From positions 15,240,611-15,304,610 of the forward strand of contig NC_035433.2 of assembly GCF_002127325.2 (NCBI RefSeq): 64,000 nt of DNA. Direction: 5' to 3'. Under the pieces are notes generated by a model that was given only the letters and a program-made list of their open reading frames with translations, did not search any database and was not told the DNA's origin. A program made the translations under genes and the position numbers. Below are positions 29,273 to 39,900 of this stretch, piece after piece; the first letter of the stretch is position 1; each line of letters starts with the position of its first letter. The stretch is from Helianthus annuus. Its lineage: Eukaryota > Streptophyta > Magnoliopsida > Asterales > Asteraceae.

Positions 29273-30239
29273 TGTGACAACTCGGACTTTAGACCTACCT
29301 TGTGTAACGTATGTGAACGTGTTATGATTACGAGCTTTGATTTAAATGAATGTTATGTTATTATGTGCTACGTGTATTGCGTATTTAATGTGTTTGTTTG
29401 TTAATGAAATCGAATCGCACAACACACACGGCCCAAGGGCAGCCCAAGCGGATGGGCCGGCCCACTCCCTTATGCGCACCAAATTAAACACTTTAGGGAC
29501 TTGCTTGTTCTCATTTGTTACCAAAACTCACATTACACACACACTCAAACCCTAGCTAATCTCTCTCTCTCTCACGCACAACCGGACGGCACAAGCAAGA
29601 ATCGGATCACCTCTTGTAATCGGTTAGTGTTTAATTGTGTTTTAGTTATTGATTGATTGCATGATTGCATGAACGATTAGGAATGTTGATTTAGTTTGTC
29701 GATCGGCCGGACGTGTTTATTAATCGGCCGGACGTGTTTGTTGATATGATTCGGATTATGATGTGATAATGTTAGATTGGATGATTATGTCTAAATGTTC
29801 ATGTAATCGGATGATATTGAATTCGAACGATATGCTTAGTGATGTTCTTGTTGATGTTAATTGGTTTGTTAATCGACCGAACATGTTGTTAATCGGCCAG
29901 ACATGAGTGATAAATCGGTTAACATGATACATGTTCGGATTCGTTAATCGACTGTTATGCTATGCGATTCGGACCGTCAACTGGATGATAACCGGATGCA
30001 TGTTCATATAAATTGTTAGAGGTTGGCTCATGATATGATATTAGGGTTCGTTAGGGTTCTTGATAAAATACCATGTTTAGTCGATAATTGGGTTAATTGA
30101 TTTGTGGATCGGTGTTAATTGATAACTGTTAAGATGTTAATTGATTTGGTAAATTGGAAACTGTTATGTGATTGTAACCGAATGCTTAATATCCGGATAT
30201 TCAACCGATCGCACAAGGGTAAGCATGAACTGGATCACA

Positions 30240-30545
30240 CGAGTGATAGAATGGACCGAGTAACACGGACTGTCCATACCCACTGTCCGCACGGGCGGAA
30301 CTGCTCACTCGCACGAACCAACTGCTCGCACGAGCTGACAGTCCGCACGGATTGTCACTCGCACGAACTAACCATCCGGACAGAATGTTGAACCGGGCGG
30401 ATTGACACTCGCACGAACTATCAATCCGGACGGACTGACAGTCCGCACGAACTGTCACCCGGATGAATTGTCACTCGCACGGATCGTCCATCCGGACGGA
30501 CCAATTGCCACCCGCACGATTCACCATCCGCACGAAATGTCACTC
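30240..30545. repeat. CpG-rich degenerate ~20-24-bp repeat array in LTR-3
   Basis: About a dozen alternating words of the type cactcgcacgaactgtc and atccggacgga. CpG density is far above the AT-rich surroundings, and both strands stay open (30119-30391 plus, 30201-30458 minus), giving repetitive Arg/His/Cys or Ala/Arg/Ser peptides that I consider chance. LTR-4 has a matching region of repeated actcggac words (51600-52210). Confidence 0.7.
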
Positions 30546-30844
30546 GCATGATTTAATTGATTTGTATGGGCCATGAACTTTGTATGCTGCAATTTGTTAA
30601 CTCTGTGTAACCATACGTGCTTTACATAAACCGAACCTAACTTGTATAAACACCATGATAGGACGTGATTGACCATTACTTGCTACTATACTCTTTGTGT
30701 ATCTGCCGAGCAAATCAAGGTGAGTTCACACAGCCAAGGCATGGGATTCCCGGGTTGGGAATTGGGTTGGATATGTTATTGTTAAAAGAGTTACTCGTAC
30801 TTACGCATTCTCTAGACTATAGACCATCGTCCTCAAGATAGTCA

Positions 30845-31055
30845 GGACACGTTACGTAAAGCCTACGTAACCCAGTATGTTTGCCATCTGTCTCCCGGGT
30901 CGGGAGGACACGTTACGTAAAGCCTACGTAACCCAATACCATCCACTGGCTTCCAGGTCGGAAGGCCACGCTGCGTAAAGCCTATATAGCCCCCACGCGT
31001 ACCACTGTCCTCGGGGAAGGGCACGTCACGTAAAGCCTACGTGACCCTGTACGTT
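30845..31055. repeat. ~60-bp minisatellite with ACGT hairpins in LTR-3
   Basis: Four units, each with a cggga/cggaag-type linker and an inverted repeat around a 5-nt loop: gttacgta-aagcc-tacgtaac at 30851-30871 and 30912-30932, a degraded unit near 30970, and gtcacgta-aagcc-tacgtgac near 31025. The last shows a compensating change in both arms. LTR-4 carries the same array in the opposite direction. Confidence 0.8.
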
Positions 31056-32162
31056 TTCCTGTTCTCGGTAAAGAAGAACACATGGTCGGAAGTTAGTCTA
31101 GTAAGTACCGTTAATGAGAAGCCCTTATTAGCCAGGATAAACATGGGAAACCCCCACCTTTAGTACACACTAGTATGGGAAGCCCCCACTAGCTATACTT
31201 ATGCACTATGTTATGAACTTACTTTCTGTGAACTCGCTCAACTAGTTTGTTGATTATTTGCTGCATGCCTTGCAGGACCTTAGGTACATTACGGAGCTTG
31301 CACAAGGAGGAGCAGGTCGTTGTGGGATTTGGATTCATGAACGTTATTCGAACTTATAATTATTTTGAGATTACATACTATGCTTCCGCTATTTAAACGA
31401 TGTTTGGTTTTGGAACATCAATCATGTCATGATGATTTACATTGATTATTTTTACTTTTAAATGCTATGTTTGATATGATTGATGGCTTGATCCTGGTCA
31501 GTCACGCCTCCAAGCGGTGGTACTCCGCGTGTGGATTTTGCCCTCAAAGCATCTTAGTCCATAGGCCGATTAACCATACAGAGCCGTATCTAGGGCATAA
31601 CAATTAATGGCCTAAAAACTTAACTGTAACTTAATTTCGTCCGACAACTACCCAATTTAGCATCACTCGACAACTGCATAACGGACATCATTCGTCACCC
31701 GTGTGACATTTGCATATTTTCAATCATTGTACAATTTCGATCGTTTTCGTATTTAATAAAATGTTATATTTTATTTACGAAATACAGATTGTACGATCGA
31801 GCGAAACGATATTCACGACATTTTCGGAACAAAATCCAAGTCACACATGCCTTAACACCTTTATATAACCTAAATATTAGGTTAAAGGGGTTAAAATTGG
31901 CAGAAAAAAAAGTGGTAATACAAGTCCAAGGGTCAAAACTGTCAATATGTGAAAGAATATGGGTTCAGAGGGTCTTACAAACTGTAAGACCCCATCCTTA
32001 CGGTCCGCGAGGGACACCCAGCACAGCAGTTTTGCAGCTGGCATTCTCAGCTGCATTAGTTGGCCCCCAAGTCGTGATTTTTGCCACTTCTATTCTCCTT
32101 TGGACAACTAGGAAGACACTAAGCATTGCCTTAACACCTAGATGGGCACTTGTCTTGATCAC

Positions 32163-32170
32163 TATAAATA
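32163..32170 (+). promoter_or_regulatory. TATA box of LTR-P
   Basis: TATAAATA in actataaataag, followed by a CT-rich stretch and the tcctagaacacaagtaagtg block also found after the TATA box of LTR-1. Confidence 0.6.
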
Positions 32171-32777
32171 AGTGATCAAGTTGTTCATTTCAACTTGCTC
32201 ATTTCCAAATTCCTCCTCTCTTCTCTTGGAGCTTGTTTCCATCAATTGGAAACCTCCTACTGAAGTTAATTCATTCCTAGAACACAAGTAAGTGTTCTCT
32301 CCTAGTCTATTTCATTATTTTGGCTATTTATGAGCCAAAAGTCAAACAGTTTGACTTTCTGTTTGACTTTCGGTTCTGACCATTTTGGTCAAGTTAAAGT
32401 CCAAATTGAACTTTGCAACGTGATCTTAATCACCAAGGTATTAATCCCTTACGATTGCACCTTCTGATTCCTAGGTTTAATAGGCGAAATGACGAGTCAA
32501 ACTTTTACGAACTAAAAGTAAAAAAATGCATAAAAGTGCATTTACGACGAAAACATTTTCTTTTTGGGTAAAGGGTTACCCCGGTGATTCTATTATAGAC
32601 AACCGCCAAATAAGTACAAGTAGTGAGGATGAGCTCCCCACTAGTTCATATACAGGACATGCCCCATATATGTAAGCAAAAATCAAACAAACCAAGTTAC
32701 CACCTCAATCTAGCCTACTACAATCATGATAATGACTAACTAGTAGACAAACGAAAAAAAAAAACAAACAAATGACG

Positions 32778-32852
32778 TCAACCGCCATCATCAAAAATGA
32801 AATTGCTACCAACCGGCAGCCCCTTAGCATGAAACAGAAGCCACCTATCCAT
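32778..32852 (-). pseudogene. LINE-D ORF2 remnant, 24 codons
   Basis: An ATG in the usual ORF2 start position (ATGGATAG overlapping the ORF1 stop) opens a 24-codon frame ending in DDGG and stop. LINE-E ORF2 ends WDVHGKELLDDGG, so this mini-frame joins the ORF2 start to its C-terminal end. Everything catalytic is missing. The start, stop and 8-nt overlap survive. Confidence 0.7.
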
Positions 32853-34399
32853 TGGACAACTTTATGTGAGAGGTACTTGCCCCTGTACTGGAAGACGTAG
32901 GATGTGTACCCGATGTCATAAACTCATTCGTTTCATCATAGACAACCTCTACCTCGTCATCGTCAGACTACTCATTTAGCTCACGTCCCCCTTTATATCT
33001 CCCCTAGAAGGAACCCCCGTTCCCCCCCCCCCCCCCCCCAACAAACCCAAGAGCACTAAACGAATTGTGTGTTTGAACCTTGGACGAACTAGTGCACCGC
33101 GCATTCACGTAGGAATAACTCACTGCCTTTTTCTTTTTATCCACAGGTCTATATTCAAACTTGGGCTTTTGATTGTTAACTTGAAAACCGCTCTTCTTTA
33201 CATTCTTCTTTGTCTTGACTACCGTATAACCATCCTCATCTACTTTCAGACTGTTTGTAGGAGGTTTCACTGTCGATCGAATGCATTTTGCACACTCCTC
33301 AGAATCATGCCCAAATACACAACAGTGGGCACATCTCGGGGGTTTCCATTCATATTCCACACGAATAGTCTCATTGACATACTTGTTCTCATCCAACTCA
33401 GGAATAGCTATGGTTAGGACCTCTTTAAAATCATGTTCAGCAGAGATATCAATGAGGGCCCTGGCATAGCTACTTCGTCCCCAAGCCTCGTTGCACATAT
33501 CAATAGTATACGAATCCAACCGCAAAGGAGAACCAATTTTAGACGCCAACATACTTAACCCATCATCAGTATACGCCACTAGAGGAACCTCATGCAATTT
33601 CACCCAAACCGCAACCTTTTTAATATCTTCTTTTTTAAGAGTGTTTGTAGGGGACCAAGTGTTGAGAAAAAGAGGTTTGTTCCGAATCAGCCAAGGACCC
33701 CCTTCAAGAACATTATTCATACCCTGACTATCTTCAAACTTGAAGAAGAAAAACCCATTCGAATTCATCACAATTTTCTGAAAACCATGTTTTTTCCAAT
33801 TTGTTTTCAGAAAATATTCAACAACCGGATAAGCGATTCTATCCCCCTGGAAGTAACCATAAAGAGTATTTGCTAACCTGCTGTTAACCTGACGAACAGA
33901 ATCAATTGGTAAAACTACATCCACTCCTTCCAAGGAGACATCCGACTTTAGCGACTTAAAATTAATTTTAGGAGTTTGATCAGCCATTGGCCTTCCTATC
34001 ATTTTTATCATCATTCTGATTCTGATTTGAATCACTACCCCGCTTAATATCACCCTGCTCGAACTGTTCATTTAAGACCACATCTGCATAAGATTGGACT
34101 TGAGCATTATCATCATGTTTCTGATTTTAAACTCGAGGAGGACTAACATCATTCAACGGTAGCACAAAAGCTACCTTTCGCTTGTCAAAGACCTTCGCAT
34201 AATTCTGATTGGGAGAATCAGAACTGCCAATAATATGTTCAGAATCATTAAGCGGCATCATAAAACATACCTTCTTACGCGGTATTTCAGCAACCGTAGC
34301 CGCCATAAGTGATGTTTTTCTAGGCTCAAATGGTTTACCATCAATGTTCTTAATCTTTCTCACAAACACATTTGGGTTTTCTGCATTTTGGCCATCCAT
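32845..34399 (-). pseudogene. LINE-D ORF1, broken
   Basis: DUF4283/CCHC ORF1 of the E-like subfamily, starting at the ATG at 34399 (MDGQNAENPN) and ending at the TAG at 32845-32847 (KLSNG). It has an in-frame TAA at 34127-34129, a frameshift near 33985, and a further shift at an 18-19-base C-run (about 33021-33039). Preserved blocks are NTLYGYFQGDRIAYPVVEYF, VAVWVKLHEVPLVAYTDDGL, WGRSSYARA, the knuckle CAHCCVFGHDSEEC and the acidic DDDEVEVVYDETNEF. The tail STGASTSHIK is the family GASTP tail with diverged codons. Not translatable as one protein. Confidence 0.88.
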
Positions 34400-36146
34400 A
34401 ACAACAGTCACAAACAAGCCTCAAACAGCAACCAGCCGGATCCCTAAAGCAGAACGCACTAGGGACTGATTAGCCAAACTGATGGAACAGTTTACGTTGT
34501 GACTGAACAACAATCAATCAGCGAATGAAAGGAAGTTGAACTGCCGGAACCCTAATGCAAATCGGACAGCCGAAAAAGAATAAGAATCAGCCGATTAAAA
34601 CTCCGTGTTCATATCTTCAGCCGATCGAATTGAACAGAAAAAAGAAACCCTAACACGAAACCCTAATCCGACTTCAAGTGATTAGAAACGAAGGGTAATC
34701 AGGATTCCTTACCAATAACGGAATCAAAACACCCTAGTTGCTAAGCACAATTAATCACGATCAGGATTGGAAAGAAAACCCTAGGATCTCACCAATTCGC
34801 CAAAATCACCCAGAGCCCCATTTTTCTTCCCGATGAAAACATTTTCGGGTATTAAAAATTAAAGTTTTGACACCAAATCAGTTTTATAACATTATTAGAC
34901 ATGTTCCAACATGTCTAACGCGTCATTTCTAGTTAGGTGCTTATTTCTTAGTCGAAACTCGAGCGGTTTGACCACCGCTTTGACTTTCAAATCTGACCGG
35001 TTTGGTCAATCTTAGGATTCGACCAAGCGCATTTTTATGACCATACTAATATAGGGAATAACCCTCTGAGGTTATACTTTATGGTCATGTTGTTTGGTTA
35101 GTCATATGATGAGTCGTTATATGTACTTTTAAATTGCCGGAAATGCCCTTTTGGCGCATAAAATAGTTTTAAGCATATAAGAACATTGTTTTGACATCTA
35201 AACTGATCATACAACATAATTAAACTTGTTTTAACATGTTAGACTCATTATAGGACTTATTTAACCATCCAAACACATAGTTACCCTTACGACCCGTTAA
35301 AGTGGCGTAAACCACTTTAACAAGTCGTAACGGGTCAAAGCACTTAGGAACTCTTTCTAATTAGAATGTAAGGTTTAATAAACCATATTACTCGAGATCC
35401 TTCACTCTTTTTGTTTATAACCACATTCTATCCAATCTTCCGTTTAAAGTCCCAATACACTAACATATAGTTATCTGACACATTAGGAACCACTTGCACA
35501 CTTGAGCTTTGTTTACACAGGACATATACGCAATCAAAATGAGTACATAGCTCCCCTCTTTTACATTTTCTAAATGTTTTGGGGTGATTCATATGTGCTA
35601 AACCGTTTTCAAGTTTTCAAAACAAAGTCTATGGTTTATATATAACATTATGCTTTCAATAATGTGGGAAACTTGTTGGTGCGTTATCTGTTAGTGCATA
35701 TGTCTGTTGACTTCGTCTTGTATCGAGTCATGTAATAGAATAGATAGACCAGGACATTTTGTACGAGAGAATCGGGAAACAGGCCTGAACCAGCCACCTC
35801 ACACGAGGTGACAAGTTTGTGCTTTCTGGAATTCGTGCTTTCTGACAAGTTCGTGCTTTCTGGCAGTTCGTGGGGTCTGGCCAGAAAGCATGAAATGGTT
35901 CGTAGGGTCTGGCATTCCTATAAATAGGTGGTCTTGGATCTTCATTTATAACATTCTGATTTCGGAGACAAAGTGCTGCCGAAGTGTCGAACGATCTGTA
36001 AACACTATCAAATCAATACAATCGACAGTTAAAGTGATTCTAAGTGTGAATCTATCTGATATAACATCAATACGTCTCGTTCCGCCTTTCATATTGATCG
36101 AGAACTCTTCTGAATGACTCGTTTGATCGATTCCCGATCCTACAAA

Positions 36147-36158
36147 TGGTATCAGAGC
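36147..36158 (+). other. Primer-binding site of the copia element (tRNA-Met)
   Basis: TGGTATCAGAGC, two bases after the LTR end, the standard initiator-tRNA-Met site of plant LTR elements. Confidence 0.85.
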
Positions 36159-36379
36159 TCAAGAGGAACAGTTCTTACCATTTCAGCTTGATTTCTTCAA
36201 AAACAACTTCTTTCTACTCATTTTCTACACTTTTTCTTCAAAATTTCAACGAATTTACGGTTAAAATGATATGATTTTGTGATAAAACACGTAAAACTGA
36301 GTTTTAATCAATCCATGATCCAATCAGAAACAAATTCAACCTAAAACTTGATAAAAATCGACAAAATCATGAACTTTTG

Positions 36380-36560
36380 GACTTATAATTCTCAAACGAG
36401 GTGGATATTCATTCAAATCGTTTGAATTTTGAACCAAATCGCATGAAAAATCATTCAGATCATTGGAAACACCTTCAGATCGTTTGAAATCTTATCAAAT
36501 CGTGTGAAAAAGTGTCAGTTCGCTTGGAAATTTCATCAGGTCGCACGAGATTTGTCCAGC
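36380..36560 (+). repeat. Degenerate ~23-28-bp repeats in the copia leader
   Basis: Six to seven units of the type tcagatcgtttgaaat / tcaaatcgcatgaaaaa, drifting to cgcacgagatttgtccagctcgcaca. No coding potential. Confidence 0.55.
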
Positions 36561-36920
36561 TCGCACAAGCTGATCATCCAGTGTGACATCTGGCACAAAA
36601 CCGGTAATTTCCGTACAATTTAATTATTATTTAATATATGCAATTATGTGCTTAAATGTCAACATTGTCTGATTTCATTCTATACTTGTGAATTCATGCA
36701 CGTTTTATACTTTTTTTTTTTGGGTAAAGGGTTACCCCGGTGATTTTATATATCAACAAACCAAAACAAACCAAGTAGTGTAGAGAGTCTACACTAGTTC
36801 AATCATGAGGCATACCCCATGAAAGTAAACCAAAACCACCAAAAACAAGCAACTACAAGCCCAAAACAAAAACAACTAGCCTGACCACTAGGAAAAACAA
36901 AATACAATTTAAACAACTAG

Positions 36921-39900
36921 TCAGCCACCATCGTCCAATAGCTCTTTGCCATGAACATCCCATTCGCTTAGAAGCTTGCGGACATTACCAGTATTCTTCA
37001 ACCTCGCACCCATTAATTTGTATCGAACCAATTGTATAATATGAGCACCCACAGTCTCTGGAGGTCTTAGCTGATTTTTCAAAATCCTAGCATTTCGCTC
37101 CTGCCAAATAGTGTAAGCCGTAGCCGCAACCACCACTCTAGCGACATAATCCTTAGCTAGTTTAGATTTGGACCGAGTAATCAACCAGTCTACAATATCT
37201 GCCCATTTGGGTTGAACCGAATCCATTCCCACCTTTCGTTTCACTATATCCCAAACCTTTGTCGAATAATTACATTCAAAGAACAAATGGCTATGGGAGT
37301 CGTGATTAGCATAGCATAATAAACAACACATCATGTTCATATTTTTCCGACGAGACAAATCCCATTTTAGAATCTTATCTTGCGTAAGTAATTTACCTCG
37401 CATGATTAGCCACATGAGAAACGCATGCCGCGGTATACATTGAGCAAACCAGACTATAGTACTCCATACCACTTCCGTTTCCTTATACCGAATCGAGTCC
37501 CACACACACGATGTCGAAAAATCTGTCTTCTCATTACCATCTCGCCATATGACTCTGTCTAGTTTGTTTGGCATAATATGGACTTGATCTAGCTGATTTA
37601 AGACAGGGAATAAATCTCTCCAAGCGACCGGCCATTTCCACTCACCGTTTAACTGGATTTGAGAAACAGAATCCTCAAGCCGAAACCCTGCATTAGCAAT
37701 AGTTCTAGGCACGATGAAGTTCCCAAGCGGCCCTAGCTCGCACCAAGTGTCATACCAAGCCGAGGTCCTCGTACCATCTCCGATATCCGACCAAAAAAAT
37801 TGTCTCATTTGCGGCCTAAGTTGGAGAAGTTTTCTCCAAGAATAGCAGCTATTCGAAACAACCTTTGAAATCCAGAAGTTTTTACCTCTTAACCTGTAGC
37901 TGTGCACCCACTCCACCCACAACGAATTTCGGTTTGTGATGATACTCCAAATATGCTTAGTCATTAGAGCTTTGTTTACATCACCTAGACGCCGAATACC
38001 CAAACCACCTTCATACTTGGGAAGACAAACGACTTTCCAAGACACCTTCGCTTTACCTCTATGGAACGCAACATCTTGAGACCACAAAAAATTCCTCATC
38101 TTTGCTTCCAATTCATGAATGACTCTATTAGGCAAAAGAAAGACAGATGACCAGAAAATATGCATAGAAGACAAGACGGAAACAATGAGCTGCAATCTCC
38201 CAGCAAACGAGAGCAGTTTGTTACGCCAATGTTTGATTCGTTTGTCAAGGCTTTCCATCAAAACACTACAGTCTTTATAAACGAGCCCTGAAGAGATCAA
38301 GGGAACACCAAGATAACGCACAGGCAAGGATCCCTCCTTAAACGGCATAATGTTCAGAATAGCATTTTTTATATAACTTGGGACATTACAAAAGAATACC
38401 GTGCTTTTCTGGATACTGGGCACCAACCCCGACATTTTAGAAAAGTCAGTAAGAGACTTCATAATACACCTGGCCGAAGCAATTTCCCCTCTAGCAAACA
38501 AGAACAAATCATCAGCAAAACATAGGTTGATTATTTGCTGCTTCTCACATTTATTATGAAATTTAAATGAAGAGTCGATCCTGATCATATGATGCAGAAT
38601 GCCCGTGAGAACCTCCATCACCAAAGTAAAAAGATACGGGGAGAGAGGATCACCCTGACGAAGCCCCCGGCTACCTTTAAAATACCCATGAACATTACCG
38701 TTTACGCAAACAGAGTACGAAACAGTAGAGACACACACCATGATCCAATTGACCATCTTGTTATTGAAACCAAAGCCAAGCAGTATATTTTTAAGGAACT
38801 TCCAATCAACTGTATCATAAGCCTTTTGGATATCAACTTTAAACGCACATCTTGGCGGACCAGAATTTCTATGATAATTGTGCATCAATTCTTGGGTTAA
38901 CAGAATATTGTCAGAAATCTTCCTACCTGGAACAAACGCAGACTGGTTGATGCTGACAATATTATTCAAGGCCCCCTTCACTCTCTCCGCCAGAATCTTG
39001 GTAATGCATTTATAAATGACATTACAGCATGCTATCGGTCTGAAATCAGTGACAACCGATGGGGACGGAACCTTAGGCACTAGCACGATAAGAGTATGGT
39101 TTAACTCTCGGAGAAGATTTCCCGTGTCAAAAAAATCGATAATAGCCCTTGAGACATCATTACCAACAATGTGCCACGCACTCTTGAAAAACGCTGCCGT
39201 AAAGCCGTCAGGACCAGGAGCCTTGTCAATACCAATAGAGAACATGGCTTTCTTAACCTCATCTTCAGTAACCTGTCTACACAAATAACTAGCAATATTC
39301 GGATCCAATACATTAGTAAATAAATCCGGAGCCGGATTCAGAGAAGTATCGCCCCTACAACCCAAAAATTTTTCATAATGATCAACGACAGCCTGATACA
39401 CCTGATTACCCTCATGGATAACACCCCCAGTATCACGGATCACATCTATACGGCTCTGATGATTTTTGCTTTTAAGAGATGAGTGGAAAAAAGCCGTGTT
39501 CATATCCCCAGCTCGTAACCAGTCTACCTTGGATTTCTGTTTCAGAAAACGCTCCTCATCCAATAAAGCTTCTTTGTATTCAGCACTTAAAGTAGTTTCC
39601 TCAACCCGAAGACTCTCAGAATCCGGATGCTTGTCAATAGAATTCTGAATGACATCAAGCTTCTCGCGGAGAGCCTCAACTTTTTTATGCAAGTTACCTT
39701 GCTTAAATAATAGTGCACGGAGAGGCTTCTTAAGAAGCCGAAGACGTTTGACAACACGGAACTGGTGCACTCCATTTATTCTAGTATCCCACACCCTCTT
39801 CACTATATCGCCAAATTCAGGTTTAAAAACAAGAAAGTTAGCGAATTTAAATGACCGATGTTTCAAGATGTCAGCATCTGGAAGCTTTAAGACACACGGG

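Larger units (their letters stand above)
29273..31540 (+). mobile_element. Solo LTR-3, gypsy-like, carrying two internal repeat arrays
   Basis: Plus-strand LTR starting TGTGACAACTCGG and ending in ...ctccgcgtgtggattttg. Solo LTR-4 (50233-52923, minus) has the same start, the same tccaagcggtg-like end and the same arrays, so they are one family. The last 11 or so bases (ggggtgtgaca in LTR-4) are missing here, and the flanks keep only a partial ccc duplication. It is therefore a solo LTR with an eroded 3' end. It interrupts LTR-2. Confidence 0.75.
32561..34831 (-). mobile_element. LINE-D, ORF1-only derivative of the LINE family
   Basis: A 2.3-kb minus-strand element with the family 5' region (ctctgggtgattttggcga near 34810), ORF1, about 200 bp of 3' UTR and the conserved 3' end. 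It is flanked by a 15-bp duplication with one mismatch (ga[c/t]gaaaacattttc at 32546-32560 and 34832-34846). Of ORF2 only the ATG and the last ~20 codons remain. Both natural ends and a target duplication are present, so this is either a mobilised deletion derivative or a full copy that lost 3.6 kb after insertion. It belongs to the D/E/F subfamily. Confidence 0.9.
31541..35673 (+). mobile_element. LTR-P: gypsy-type LTR relic interrupted by LINE-D
   Basis: The 5' part (about 31541-31830) is probably the rest of LTR-2. From about 31830 the sequence aligns with LTR-1 read in sense: palindromic cttacggtcc motif (31996), TATA box (32163-32170), aacacaagtaagtgttctc block, TTGACT-rich block (32339-32373), and the gcgtcatttctagtt block after LINE-D. 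LINE-D interrupts it at 32561-34846. At 35674 it is cut by the copia LTR, and its own end is not in the window. Its start was not resolved. Confidence 0.6.
35674..36581 (+). mobile_element. Ty1/copia 5' LTR, primer site and leader (no pol)
   Basis: LTR 35674-36144 (471 bp) begins TGTTGGTGCG and ends CTACA, with a TATA box at 35919-35926 (cctataaatagg). A primer-binding site TGGTATCAGAGC at 36147-36158 is complementary to initiator tRNA-Met, as usual for plant copia elements. The leader runs to 36581, where the gypsy LTR of H1 begins. No gag-pol is present in the window. The LTR carries repeated ttcgtgctttctgg words at about 35814-35880. Confidence 0.85.

Noticed and set aside
30119..30458. 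Two opposing open frames in the CpG-rich repeat array
   Set aside because: Open only because the repeat unit lacks stops; peptides are repetitive and match no family.
31789..32175. 128-codon plus-strand open frame
   Set aside because: Lies in LTR sequence across the palindromic motif and TATA box; no protein motif.
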